Source of the DNA: Ephydatia muelleri
Taxonomy: Eukaryota; Porifera; Demospongiae; Spongillida; Spongillidae
Assembly (NCBI GenBank): GCA_013339895.1
Contig: JABACO010000019.1
Span: 1,776,474-1,840,473, forward strand
Direction: 5' to 3'
DNA length: 64,000 bases
The number at the start of each line of letters is the position of its first letter. Positions within the stretch are counted from its first letter, which is position 1. Shown piece after piece: positions 23,445-35,086 of the stretch. Made by a program: the position numbers and the translations under genes. Below the pieces are notes generated by a model, which was given only the letters and a program-made list of their open reading frames with translations, was not told the DNA's origin and did not search any database.

Positions 23445-25742
23445 ACAGAGTGCAGAGACAGACCATTTTTAACGACTCCAAAGAATACGTTGATCGTCCA
23501 CTGAAGGCTGATCCGAGCACCATCATCCAGGCGTTCTCTAACCTTCCGGATAACTCTTCATCCACACTCAAGTCCTTTGTTCTCAACTGGACCAGTGATG
23601 CGGGCACAGACCTGCAGTTTTGGGTCCCACCTGATTGGGTGCAAACACCTGCATTTGTCACCTCTATCAAGACTCCTGCGTTACGGCAGTGGGCCACAGA
23701 ACTGAACAGTCTATGGAGGAACCTATCCCGCAGAGTAAGTAACCTCACTACTGTGTCCATCTGCTCAATGTTTCTGGCCCAACAGGTGGATCCTGTTGTT
23801 GCCATGGAGCCAGACCGCCACTCCCTCCTCTACGTGCCCAATCCTTTCATTGTACCTGGGGGGAGGTTTATCGAACAATATTATTGGTGGGTGTGGTCTG
23901 GAGGCTTTTGGACCTTTTAAAGCATGTTTGCCACATTGCAGGGACAGTTACTGGGTGCTTCATGGGCTGCTGCTGGGGCAGATGATGGACACAAGCAGAG
24001 GGATGATTGAGAACTTTGCTCATTTAATTGACATGTGAGCAAGCCCTTAAGTGTGTGATCACACGCCCACCTCCACTGTTAGGTATGGACTGGTGCCCAA
24101 TGGAGGTCGTGCATACTACACACTGAGAAGTCAGCCACCTTTGCTGACCCAGATGGTGCATTTGTACTACAGTCAGACCAACAATGTGACATTCTTGCAA
24201 AACATGTTGCCTCGCCTGGACAAGGAGTACAGCTTCTGGATGACCAACAGGACAGTTGACATACGAGGCCATCTCTTGAACCAGTACTCCTCCCCCACCA
24301 ATGGTCCAAGGTAACCTCTCATGTAGTCACACCGACTATTCACTGCCCTCCCCTCCCTAAAGACCAGAGTCATACAGAGAAGATATGGCAACAGCATCCT
24401 TGGTCAGTAAAGGTAAGCATCTGGGCCACACCCAAATAACTGCCTGTGGCTCCATTAACTGGCCACAACTATAACTTCCGGTGCCTCCCCACACTGGCCA
24501 CACCCAATGACTTCCTGCCCACTGGCCACACCCAATGCCTCCACACAGCACTACAACCACAGCTGTTCTCCAACTTGGCATCTGCAGCTGAGAGTGGGTG
24601 GGACTTCTCCACTCGATGGCTGAATACTACTAGCTCAGCCATTCCAGAGAGTTTGGCTTCTATTAGGACTAAAAGCATCATCCCTGTAGATCTCAATAGC
24701 ATCCTCTGTGCTAATGAGGCCACACTTGCACTGCTTCACCAGGCTGTTGGTCAGTTGGTGACTCAAGGGATTCATATTCCAATTACCACTCACCTCCTAT
24801 CATGCAGGGAACGCAACGGCAGCAAGCAAATATCAGATGGCCTTGCTAAACAGGCAACAGGCATTTGAGGCTGTGTTTTGGAATGAGACTGCAGGGCTGT
24901 GGCTGGATCTGGATCAGGACACAGACAAACACCTTGAGGCCTTCTACCTCTCATCCATGGTTACGTTGCTATGGGGATGCTCCGCCTCCTTAAACGTTAC
25001 TCGCCATGAGCTGGTGTTGAAGATGCTCCAGAACAACAAGGTGTTGGAGTTCCCTGGAGGCATGCCAGTGTCTCTGAAGCAGTCCTCTCAACAATGGGAC
25101 TTCCCCAACGTGTGGGCACCACTCCAGTGGTTCCTGGTGGCCGGGTGGTACAACTCCACCAGCACACCATTGAGGGCAGCTGCACGCACAGTGGCACAGA
25201 CGTGGATTGACAGCACATACACTGCATGGAACAAATTCAACCTCATGTTCGAGAAGGTAATGTTTTTAAAGCACTGTGTTTTAGGTAGATCATGCATCAC
25301 AGCTACATTGCCTTCCCAGTACAACTGCACTGGTGTTGGTGTACCTGGTGACCAGGGAGAGTATACTGTACAGGTACGAAGCCCCTCTCCTTCCTGCTCC
25401 TCCCACTTTTAATGCCTCACATTGCAGGCGGGCTTTGGATGGAGCAATGGCGTGACCCTCCACTTTCTCTCTCTGTACCCTGACATGAAGACACCATCCT
25501 CTTCTCAATCCAACCAACAGTGGGTTGATACAGTGGTGGGAGTGTGTGTGACCATGGTGATCGTCATGTGTGCCGCTATTGTGTGTGTGCTGTGGGGGAG
25601 GAGGATATATGTGCAAGGTCACAGGCGCTACTGGGCGCGGGTACGACGGGAGCAGTTTCTGGCATCAGGTGCCGCAGACCGCCCTTCTCCATCAACTCCA
25701 CCACACGAGTACTCTGAGACAGATGCAATACTTTGGAAATGA
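23445..25742 (+). CDS. TREH: Trehalase (GH37), C-terminal membrane anchor
   Basis: Trehalase splits trehalose into two glucoses outside the cell. Resolved exons are 23445-23734, 23786-23886, 23942-24034, 24083-24310, 24363-24412, 24549-24749, 24807-25256, 25320-25373 and 25427-25742, with consistent phases. Signature 1 (PGGRFIEQYYW, then DSYW) is split by an intron. Signature 2 is QQWDFPNVWAPLQ. The catalytic acid region is ESGWDFSTRWL and the catalytic base region is QGEYTVQ then AGFGWSNGV. A hydrophobic helix (VCVTMVIVMCAAIVCVLW) and a basic cytoplasmic tail (RRIYVQGHRRYWARVRRE) follow, so it is a type I membrane protein. The first exon shown starts in phase 1, so at least one 5' exon with the signal peptide lies upstream (22,900-23,400) but was not identified. 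It converges on TRAPPC6 with 133 bp between. Confidence 0.93.
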
Positions 25743-25875
25743 AACATTTTTATTTGTGTGTGTGTGGTGAGTTTACATGTGTGAATTTGTTTGTATATAT
25801 GTGGTGAGCTATAATTGGACTTTGACTTGAAAAATGCCTATGGAATAAGAAATTTATAGAAAGTAAAATGTATCA

Positions 25876-26522
25876 TCAAAGTAACCATGGTAACCCACAT
25901 GCAGGCATCTGGGTCACCTCAGCAGTCACTTGGCATTTGATTCCCACGTTTTCCAGAGCCCCTTGTAGCAGGCCACATGCGAACGCCAAATACTGAGGGA
26001 TAGATCACGTGCGTGAGGGTGGTGCACGCACTACACCCACGCACCCACCGTCCTTCCTTCCTCGCTGTATTGGCTTCCGTGGGAGATATGCGTCAGAAGT
26101 CTGAAGTCATTATCGTAGAGGACGTACGTGTCCTATGGAAACACAGTAAAGCAAACGGCTTAACGACAGCTCACGGACCTGGTGGTTTGTTTTGAGGTTA
26201 TCCATCGGTTTGTTGAACGTATGGACCCAGAATTGTTTGCACATAAACACAATAGCCTCCAGTTCGCTCTTGAAACGTGGCACGTCTTTAGCCACTCTTT
26301 CAATCAGAGCCTCTCCAACTCGATAGCCAAGCCGCTCCAACGTTTTCACTGTAACCTCCTGGCGAATCATTCGTCAGCTTGTTTAAAGAATTATATAGAC
26401 TTTCTTAGTCTCACCCTATTCATTCGCTGTTGCAAACTAGACACAATTTCCATGTGCAAAAATTCGAAAAGGGACAGACTAACATCAGACTGTACAGACG
26501 GCAGCGGTGGTGGTTGCGCCAT
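25876..26522 (-). CDS. TRAPPC6B: TRAPP complex subunit 6 (TRAPPC6A/B)
   Basis: This is a small core subunit of the TRAPP vesicle-tethering complex, the Rab1/Rab11 exchange factor at the Golgi. Four exons, all phase 0: 26415-26522, 26179-26358, 26049-26132 and 25876-25992, for 162 aa against about 158 in human TRAPPC6B. Diagnostic stretches are RLGYRVGEALIERVAKDVPR, TFNKPMDNLKTNHQ, LYDNDFRLLTHISHG and YLAFACGLLQGALENVGIK. The end, MPACGLPWLL, differs from the family's MPACKFQVMIQK, so the last strand may be altered. It diverges from AHSA1 across 340 bp. Confidence 0.93.
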
Positions 26523-26744
26523 CTTGCAGCTATTTTCAGATTACGTCATGCGCGTCACATATATATACATGCCTCCCAATTGATCTAACGGGGCACAAGA
26601 GATTTAGAATGAAGCACAGTCATCCTCTTCTTCTATATGCAGAACGTGATAAATAATACGGGAGTCAGAATAAGGATGCACGGGCCGGGCCTCATCTCTC
26701 TCGACCCCAGGCTCGTGAGGTGCGAGAACGAGGTCAATTATCGC

Positions 26745-26752
26745 GAATGTTC
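26745..26752. promoter_or_regulatory. Possible heat-shock element core before AHSA1
   Basis: GAATGTTC, an inverted pair of nGAAn/nTTCn units, lies 110 bp before the AHSA1 ATG. A TATA-like ATATATAAAG follows at about 26,787. A third HSE unit in register is not perfect, so this is weak evidence for HSF control of an HSP90 co-chaperone. Confidence 0.35.
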
Positions 26753-26862
26753 GAGGCGCGGGAAGACTTTAACCACAAAGCTACCAATATATAAAGACAT
26801 CGTACGACAAATGCACGATTTTGGTTAGTTAGAGTGGGCGTGCGTTTATTAGACTCACTTAA

Positions 26863-28587
26863 ATGGCGAAGTGGGGAGAAGGTGATCCGAGATGGATAGT
26901 GGAAGAAAGGGACGATGCCAAAAATGTGAACAATTGGCATTGGTAAGTATGCGTTGCCCTGTAAACGTCGGTGTACTATTTATCAATGGCCTCTGGTCAT
27001 TTTATTGCCTTTATACATTTCCTCTGCGCAGGACTGAGCGCGATGCAAGCGCCTGGTCAACGGAGAAGATTAAGAACCTGTTACTCGCAGTAAAGTTTGA
27101 AGGTCCTGAAGGTAACCACTTGCATCTCTCGTGCATAGCACCTTTGACGTAATCAATGAAAAGGGACCTGCGAGATAAGTGAATCACGTGAGATAAAGGG
27201 CGAAGCGTCAGCCAAGTAAGTGAAACGGGAATGCGACTGCTTTAGTTTATAACTCTCTAACACGCAGCAATCGCAAAGGCAAACTGATATTCTTCTACGA
27301 GTGGGACATCAAGCTGAACTGGAGAGGTATAAGAACGGGGCTGAGGGTGTGCAAGGGGTCATAGTATCCCTCCAACCACAGGCAAATGTGTTGGGAGTGC
27401 ATCCAATGTGAACGGTGAGATCCATGTCCCAAACCTGAGCGAGGAACACAGCCTTGACGACGTGGATGTGAGTGGTTGCCTGTTCTGGTGATGGGGGAGA
27501 GCAGCCATTGGTGCACTTTGTGCAGGTGACAGTGACAGTGAAGGAGGAGACTGCAGAGGCGCAAGCCCTGAAGGAGATGATGTTGAGACTGGCACCTGCT
27601 GCAGTGAGGAGCAAACTAGAGGAGTACCTCAGGGCTCTACGGGAGGGTACGTATTCTCTACTAAATAATGCTCTCTTTTATGAAGAAAGTAACATGACCA
27701 AGTCATGTCCATACAATATGTAACCCATTCGATGTGTGAAATGCCATTTTGCCTGCACCTCTCCCAAGTGTTAGCAATGACCTCTTGTTTGCAGAGTGCT
27801 CACAGGGCATGATTCTGCCCCAACGTAAAGGGGAACCTAATGTGGCCGCACCCAAGCTAGGGAGATCGTCCAGTCTCTCTCCTGCTACCACAGGAGTGCC
27901 TGCGGCAAGGAAATGTAAACTGATCTCTTATGTATTTTAGTTCTAATTTAAATAGGAATTCTGTTCAGCTTCAGATCTAGGGTGCCCAATACCGACGAGT
28001 AAGATAAATCTCAATGAGAACTTTGTTGCCAGTGCAGAAGACCTGTATAGTGTGTTTACAAAGGTTGAGGTAAAGTTGAACCAATGGGGTTATGGGTGGA
28101 CCATAGGCTACAATGGAACCAAACCTAACATTGAAACAATTTATCCTTATTTTCAGAGGGTGCAAGCCTATACACGTGCACCAGCAGTTGTTGAAGCGTA
28201 CAGAGGTGGTTCATTCTCTCTGTTTGATGGAGAGATATCTGGTGAATTCATTGATTTGGTAAGGTGGTTCATGCATGAATGTCATCTTGTTGACCACACC
28301 ATCTCAGCAACCAGACACCAGGCTGGTTCAGAGATGGAGGAGGAAGAGGTGGCCTGAAGGTAATCCTCACCTCACCCTCACACCACAACCTCAGTCAACC
28401 TCACTTCCGTTTAGGCCACTATTCAACTGTTAGCATTGAGCTCAAACAGGAGTCAGATAGCACACAGCTAATCCTGCTGCAGACAGAAGTGCCAGACTCA
28501 GACATGGAGGCAACCAGGGAGGGTTGGAAGAGACACATATTTGAAAACATAAAGTCAACTTTTGGCTATGGAGCACAGCTCTTATAG
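26863..28587 (+). CDS. AHSA1: Activator of HSP90 ATPase (AHA1)
   Basis: AHA1 binds the middle domain of HSP90 in the cytosol and speeds its ATPase. Eleven exons fit: 26863-26942, 27032-27111, 27164-27215, 27268-27326, 27382-27467, 27526-27646, 27795 to about 27914, 27981-28069, 28157-28258, 28308-28359 and 28415-28587. The start MAKWGEGDPRWIVEERDDAK, NNRKGKLIFFYEW and the end FENIKSTFGYGAQLL follow human AHSA1 almost residue by residue. The N-terminal AHA1 domain covers about residues 10-150 and the C-terminal SRPBCC domain (NENFVASAEDLYSVFT onward) the rest. The small exon 27164-27215 is easily missed but supplies CEISESREIKGEASA. It converges on pinin. Confidence 0.95.
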
Positions 28588-28812
28588 TGTGGTGTGTATA
28601 TGTGTCCTATGGTTATCCAATATTCAAAAAAAATGACATCATCCACTAAATGGTCCCATCCATTACCTACTTCACCAACAGTTGGGTTCCCCAGATACCA
28701 ACAACGTATACTTTGTACCATGCACTGAAGCAATCTTATTGGTGGATGTTTCAAAGAGAGACCATTACAACCAAGACGTGACACAGGAATGGAGAAGATG
28801 TTGAAGAAACTG

Positions 28813-31579
28813 TTAATCTGATTCCTCGTCTGTTCCATCTTTGCCATGATTGTTCTCACCTCTGTCTGTACGCATAGTAGCACTAACCTGCAACCCCTCC
28901 CCCTTCCCCTCCTCCTCCCCCATGCCCTCCTCCATCTCCCCCCCTTCCAACTCTTCACCGCTGGGATTTTGTTGAAGGAGTAACTCCACCTCTTTCTGAC
29001 GCCTTAACATTTGGGCTAGAGAGGCAAACACAAGATTGGGCATAATAACATGTGCACACATACACGATGGAATGCATATGTAACGATAGGGGCTTACCCT
29101 CTATTTGCTGTTTGGTGTCACTCAGCAGGGCAGCACTCTGTGTGGTGTGCTCAGTTGGAAGGTAGAAGACAGGGGGTGTCGCCTTAGTCTTTATGTACTT
29201 ACATAACAATTGATCGTGGTCATTCCACTCAACATACTGCAGCAGGAACAGCATAGAAATGAATGGAAATGGGGTGGGGGATGGAAGGGAGTGAGGGATG
29301 TGGGAGTGGGGAGGAGTGAGGGATGGAAGGGTGGGAGGAGAGAGGGATGGAAGGGTGGGAGGAGAGGGGTGGATGTGGGGGTGGGGAGGAGAGGGATGGA
29401 TGTGGGGGTGGGGAGGAGAGGGATGGATGTGGGGGTGGGGAGGAGAGGGATGGATGTGGGGAGGAGAGGAGCTATGTACCATTTGCACTGTGGCCATCTG
29501 ACTCTCTAACTTTGCCACCTGCAAAAGCTGAGCTTTCCTCTGCTCATACAACTCCTTACGCTGGTGACGAGACTCCTCCTTCTCCACCTCCTGCTCCTGT
29601 TGAAGCTTCTCTTCAATCTCTTGCCGTCGTTTCACCTGTCAAAGGACAGCATTGATACCTCCTCCCTCCTCTCCAGACCTTACCTTCTCCGACACCCGAG
29701 CTGCCTCTTCTGTCTCTTTAAACTTTTGAAGAGTGCCCATGATAAAGCCAAACATGCGCTTGTTTCTATGGTGAAAAATGGCAACCCAGATGCATTAACA
29801 CAGTACATTCCATACATGGAGATACACTCATATAACACAGTACATTCCATACATGGAGATATACTCATATAACACAGTACATTCCATACATGGAGATACA
29901 CTCATATACAACCAATAAACAGTGCATATCTGCTGAACTGAACTGAAAATGTGGACATTTTAAGCCTGGCAGACACAGCCACAAACAAGGCCATCTTATG
30001 CTAAGTTCTTTGGCACCAGGTGCATGACACATGCGGGTTGGGAGTATTGAGAAAACAAAACATTCCCTCAGTGTTTATTTTTTAACCATCTATTAGATCA
30101 GGCATTTCAGATGTGCTTTCTTGTCCCTATTTTTAAAATTAAATTTGATCTGTTTAATAAATAAAGCATTGAAGCTATAGCAAAGTTGATTGACTGCAAC
30201 GGGCCACACCCACAGGGGCCACACCCACAGTCATGGACAAGAGTCATCAACAGCTGCACACAGCAATCATTATTTATTTGTTTTTCAAGCTTCACTTTTT
30301 ATTTCTGCAGTGCAATATGGTACCATCAGATGAAGTGAATTTCTTTTAAATGTTGAAATATTCACTTATGGCTTGTCTGTAGCAGGGTGCAAACAGCTGC
30401 TGTGTTCCTGAAACAGTACCTGCTGTGTTGCTCTTGCATAGCCTCTTCACACATATGAGATCCACTCCAAGAGCTAAGAAACTATCTTTTTTTTTAAAAA
30501 GAGCACTTTGAAAGCTGTGGCTACTGTGAATGAGGAGGTATCTTTGGAACGTTACAGTATGACAGCACTATGTAGCCTTTTTATACTGCTCTATTGAGAG
30601 CTTGCAGGCTATTAGAGAAAGTGTTTTGCTCATCAAAGGAGCGGAATTGTGAAGGTTTTATTTTCCCTCCAAATTTCCCTACATCTAATGCAAACCCTGC
30701 ATTAAATGAGCACCTGCTTTGTTTACAGCATGTCCAATTTGTTCTATACAGAGGGCTTCAGTGAGTGTTCTCAGATCACTTAATGCCTTCTTTATACTTT
30801 GTGTTACTTCACTTCCAGTTTGATCAGACCTTTACAATACATTATATGTATACACACCGACAGATACACACATAACACACATATGGACACACACACATAC
30901 ACCACACCATGCACACTCACACATGCACTCACACCTGTTTTTACTGGTCTTATCTTCTGCTGGATCCTGCTTTGGGCGTGGTGGAGCAGTTGCTGTAACG
31001 ACAGAGGACTGCACTACAGGCTGTGGTGCAGTGGACAAGTCATGGGAAGGCTACATACTCAAGCATAATGATCAGGACCTTGGTCACATCCTGGTCACCT
31101 GGCTCCTCCCCCTCTCCGTCACTGTCCCTCCCCCTCTGGTCCCCAGGCGGTGGTCCAAGCCGTCCAGCAAGTCTTGAGGTGGGTATAAATCAATCAGGAT
31201 ACAATGGAGGCAGCTTCCTTCGTACTACCTTGACCGCCCTCCGAAAGGGTCTCGTCTCTTTGCTGGTGGACCTCCGGCCGCTCGATCGTCAGGCCTGCAG
31301 GGTAGGAAGGTGAACGATACTCTGTGAGAACTCCACGCTAAAGTCGTACCAGCCTCTCAATTTCCCCGCACCAAACTTCTTCGCGGCACCTGGGCGGGAG
31401 CTGCAACGTGGAGAGAGGCTTGGTTATATCACGGATATTGGGGCCTCACGTCTTCATTCTTACGCTGACTGGTCAGGATCTCGGCCAGTCAGTTTCCTAA
31501 TTTTGACGTTGGTGGAGGACAGGCCTTCCTGGGCCTCTCGTAGCGACTTTTGTAGTATCTGCACCACTCCAGTGGACAT
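28813..31579 (-). CDS. PNN: Pinin
   Basis: Pinin is a nuclear speckle protein linked to the exon junction complex (ASAP/PSAP), and also found at desmosomes in vertebrates. Exon 1 (31464-31579) gives [20 protein letters not shown] and the IRKLTGRDP motif. Later exons give [32 protein letters not shown], the core [18 protein letters not shown], a coiled coil [20 protein letters not shown], and [17 protein letters not shown] with [15 protein letters not shown]. The acidic end stops at DGTDEESD. The long SR/S-rich tail of vertebrate pinin is absent. A 1.1-kb intron (about 29,760-30,930) separates the promoter-proximal exons from the core. Small exon borders in 31,000-31,440 are approximate. Confidence 0.92.
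29290..29470. repeat. 27-bp G-rich minisatellite in pinin intron
   Basis: About five copies of GGGGTGGGGAGGAGAGGGAT plus GGATGTG, with a related GGGTGGGAGGAGAGG array on the left. Confidence 0.9.
29800..29910. repeat. ~40-bp tandem repeat in pinin intron
   Basis: Three copies of a unit with CAGTACATTCCATACATGGA and GATACACTCATATAACA. Confidence 0.9.
29915..30840. other. Long non-repetitive intron segment of pinin
   Basis: About 0.9 kb of ordinary AT-rich sequence with no gene, no tandem repeat and no recognisable transposon ends. It is unusual here because other introns are either under 150 bp or filled by minisatellites. Confidence 0.6.
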
Positions 31580-31876
31580 CTTTATATGTAATATTTTACT
31601 CCAAGATGCGTACATTTAATTAGAATGCAAGGTGCGCATGCGTGTAGCCTACGAAGGTGAGCGTGTGAGCTGCCACGGCACTGTGCTTAGCTACCATACT
31701 AGTTACTTAATGAATCAGGCACAAGCATGCACGCCCAGGATCCATAACACACTGTATTTATTTAAGCACTGTTTGATTCATATTCACAGATACTATTGAA
31801 TTTGTATACGGTTTCGACATTACATCACCTGACCACGCCCTCGTGGAGCACGTTAATAAGCGTTACGGCGTTGACG

Positions 31877-32516
31877 ATGCTCACCTTACTTACCTTGCAG
31901 GTAAAATATATTGGACTGAGCTATGTACTTTGTGGCTACTACTGGCTTCTCAATAGGCGGGTCGTCTATGGCCTGTACAGTCTCGAGCGTATTCGAAGGT
32001 TGCTGCGGCTATTTCAGAAGTACGCAAGCGCTCCCCCCCAACGTGTAGCACGTGCAACAAGCAAGGGCACACACGAAGGTCATGTCCAGCAAAGCAGAGC
32101 GGGTGGACACCGGTTACGAGTGAGAGCTTTTCAAACAATACTATCACGTGTGACCCTGGTTTCGTTCTGCCTCGCAGTTGAGGCAGCTGAACCGGGTAGC
32201 AAGGAGGCGTTGCCTTTCAGAATAATCAGGTCTAAGTTCAGCAACCTACCAGTGTACCTTGACTACAGGAATGGAGGTACCAGAATTCTAACGAAGATTC
32301 GCAGGATCGATGGAGACGTCATGGTAAGTCTCGCATTGACCCACGTGACATGTACGAGCAATTCTTCGCCTTCCGCAGGCCATGGAACGTATGCTTAGAA
32401 AAATCATAGGAGACAAAAAGCTTATGACCCGAGTGGACGAACTTACTGGTAGTATAACCCTTCATGGTAACTATAGGGACAGCGTCAACGAGTGGCTACG
32501 GTCATTAGGATTCTAG
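31877..32516 (+). CDS. MRPL49: Mitochondrial ribosomal protein mL49 with N-terminal CCHC zinc knuckle
   Basis: mL49 (IMG2 family) is a protein of the mitochondrial large ribosomal subunit. Four exons in phase: 31877-31900, 31957-32119, 32178-32323 and 32379-32516, for 156 aa. The mL49 domain is clear: FSNLPVYLDYRNGGTRILTK, IRRIDGDVMAMERM and the C-terminal NEWLRSLGF. The start MLTLLTLQ joined to AGRLWPVQSRAYSK reads as a mitochondrial presequence with an R-A-Y|S-like cleavage site. Between presequence and mL49 domain lies CSTCNKQGHTRRSC, a perfect C-x2-C-x4-H-x4-C zinc knuckle, not known to me in mL49. The frame is fixed by intron phases 0, 1 and 0, but the 24-bp first exon is the least certain part. 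It converges on SETD3 (97 bp). Confidence 0.82.
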
Positions 32517-32613
32517 CTGAAGCTGTTTGTCAACCTGTATTTATCTGTGTCGTGCTAATTTTCTTTTTTGTCAATTCAAACGAGTACCATTGGTGATAAA
32601 ATAGCTGCACCAG

Positions 32614-35052
32614 TCAGTTGGCACAGAGTTGCTGTGCTGTGAGGGCATACTGAGCAGCACATTGCAGGATCTGTTTCTCACACAGCCTCAGCTTCACTGC
32701 TTCCCGGGCACATGCCGGGAGCTCTCCTTTTAACAGCATCATTGCATCCTCCTAGAAGAGGCAGTCACACCAGCTGTCAAAATGGACACAGGGCTTACTT
32801 CTAGTGTAGTCTTGTATGAGTGCAAGAGCAACTGGCATCTGGAGGAAAGGCAGCACATGAACCAAGCGCAAGCAATGTGTGGATCAAATTCGTACAAATG
32901 TTATTTTTTTAAGATTACACAAACTACCTTTTGCCTAGAAAGTCCAGCAACTTAAGATCCTCTTTGGTCAAAGACTCCGCAGACAGTTTTGAGCGAAGAG
33001 CAGTGTCATCAAGGGTTGCATACTCCTGCAGTTGGGCGTAGTCTGCGGTAAACAAACGTCCAAACATCATAAGCTCTGGACCAAAGGGATTCTCCTTCTT
33101 CAGTATGTAATACTGTCCCGAGCTGCACAGTGAAATAGATGACAAACACAATACCTAGCTGCCTCTGATGTGTGTGTGCGTGTGAGACTCACATAGGCTG
33201 TCCAACTTTCACCAGCAACTGACTGCGTAGTGTCTTTGTAATAGGTTCTTCCCCTGAGCTTAACCCTATGAAGACAATCAAGTGTACTACATTTAATTAA
33301 AAGAACACAACCATGATTTAACTGCGTGTACCTAGCTTGATCTTCAAGAAATCATGGCTATTTTCTGGGTACACAAAGCCCTGGTGTAGCAAAAGATCTG
33401 AATTTGGCCTTGCTCCATAAAAGATGGTGAACTCCGTTCCACCTCCAGTCTTCCTGCCAGCGTAACATATGCAGCTATGGTTCTCAATGTCAAAGTCTGT
33501 GGTGATCTGCCCATTGCTGTGATTGCACATGTCCCAAAGTGGTATGAGTGCAAGAGCATCACCTTTCCCACTGCTGGAGGGGATCTGGTTCTGCCGGGAC
33601 ATCACACACGACACTGCCCAAATGAAGTCCAAATAGAAAAAGCCATTAGCACACAAAGCGCTTGGTGCTTCATTGTCCTGGCTCTGGTTAAACAAGGGGG
33701 CTATGACCATATAAGACCAACACACTGCGAATACTGTACCCTGATAAGTCTATGCAGATGAGTGTACAATTTGAGAATGTTTCTCTTCTGTGCCAAGCTT
33801 TCAGCTACAAACAAGGAATACTGAAAGGGCAGCCATGTTGTAACACTGTCCCATTCTAGCTAGGAGTATTGTCACTACACACACACACCACACAACACAC
33901 ATACACAACACACCACACACATACACAACACACACCACACATACACAACACACACCACACATACACAACACACACACCTGGTATCGTATCTAACATCACA
34001 TACCCACCTAGTGCTGGGGAAGACTGCAGCTGTAAAAGGTCATCTCTGGTGAAGTACAGAGGTGTGGTAAATGAGGATGGAAGGACATCTAGATTGAAAT
34101 ACAATCTGAATTAATTAATAGATCCCACACACACACACACACACACACACACCAATGTATGGTTTCCAAAATGAATCCTGGTTGCATGCTTCCATCAGCA
34201 GATGAAGTGATAGGACCACATTGGGCAGCTGCTGGAGCACTCTGTCATTCAATATGAACTCCCCTACACATGGATGAGAGCCAAAATATATATGCATTAA
34301 CTGGATATCCAACCCTAGGGGGTGGTGCAACCCAACAGGATGAGTAGTGATGGTACTACACACCTATCAGGGCTAACTCACTTAGCTCTGCTTGAGCTGC
34401 TGTCTCTGTGGTCATCATCAGCTTATCAGGTATGGTCATTACCTTCTCTGCTTCCTGTACACAACATTGGAACTCTGCCAGCCAGATGTGCTACATTACA
34501 CATACGTACCTCCAGCTCGACTTTAGCTTTAAGCCCGTAGCCTATCCCCGGAAACTGTGTTAGTTCTACCTGTCACATGGCCTCCTGAGTTACACATCCA
34601 AGAAACCCCAATGGGTCTTCCTAACCTTGCTGTGTTCCGCTCCGTTCTCGCCAAGCCATCGCTCAAACGCTGCAATACCTTCCTGTCTTGGCGGGTGAGC
34701 CAGCAGTGGAGGTCCTATATGGTGGAGGGACGAAAGGCTTGCACGCGTCAGGAGAACGAAGGCAAAAACGCCCCTTTCACTTGGCGTTCCTCAAACCTTG
34801 CTTTTCTATAAGCACGTTAACTCTTTCTGTGATTGCCTCATACTCTTCGAGCTGGGCGGCCACACTAGAGGGTGGTGGGTTGCCGTGGGTCTCTGCGAAA
34901 GGTTGAAAGGAAACGATAACGTAGGTATTGATCTCGTTGTAGCTTTGCGTACTGCTCCAAAGTTCGTCGACGATCTTAATAATAGTTTTGTTGTAAATAG
35001 TTGGATGCGCAAACGACTGACTCTCGGGCTGCCGCTTAGATTTTTTGCCCAT
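32614..35052 (-). CDS. SETD3: SETD3, actin-histidine N-methyltransferase
   Basis: SETD3 methylates the conserved histidine of actin (His73 in vertebrates). The start at 35052 gives MGKKSKRQPESQSF, matching the family's MGKKS start. Exons then give VELTQFPGIGYGLKAK (start of SET), PNVVLSLHLLMEACNQDSFW, SSFTTPLYFTRDDLLQLQ, FIWAVSCVMSRQNQIP, LALIPLWDMCNHSNGQITT (SET core, actin/SAM pocket), GTEFTIFYGARPNSDLLLH, and the Rubis-subs-bind C-terminal region ending ALTAQQLCAN. Split SET plus substrate-binding domain order is as in SETD3 and not SETD6 or SETD4. About ten short introns; borders in 33,700-34,800 are approximate. An in-frame upstream ATG at 35088 shares the CATG palindrome with the MBIP start codon. 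Confidence 0.93.
33875..33980. repeat. CA-rich repeat in SETD3 intron
   Basis: Copies of ACACAACACACACCACACAT. A second short CA run lies at 34,126-34,150. Confidence 0.9.
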
Positions 35053-35086
35053 TTCTAACTGACGCGCACCCAAATCAATCGAAAAC
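35053..35086. promoter_or_regulatory. 34-bp gap between SETD3 and MBIP start codons
   Basis: The two start codons point away from each other with 34 bp between. Both 5' UTRs and any shared promoter must overlap the neighbouring coding sequence or lie within these bases. No TATA box is seen. Confidence 0.6.

Noticed and set aside
26660-26790. tRNA-like stretch with GTTCGAGGC
   Set aside because: No acceptor-stem pairing, A box or anticodon arm could be fitted. More likely promoter sequence of TRAPPC6/AHSA1.
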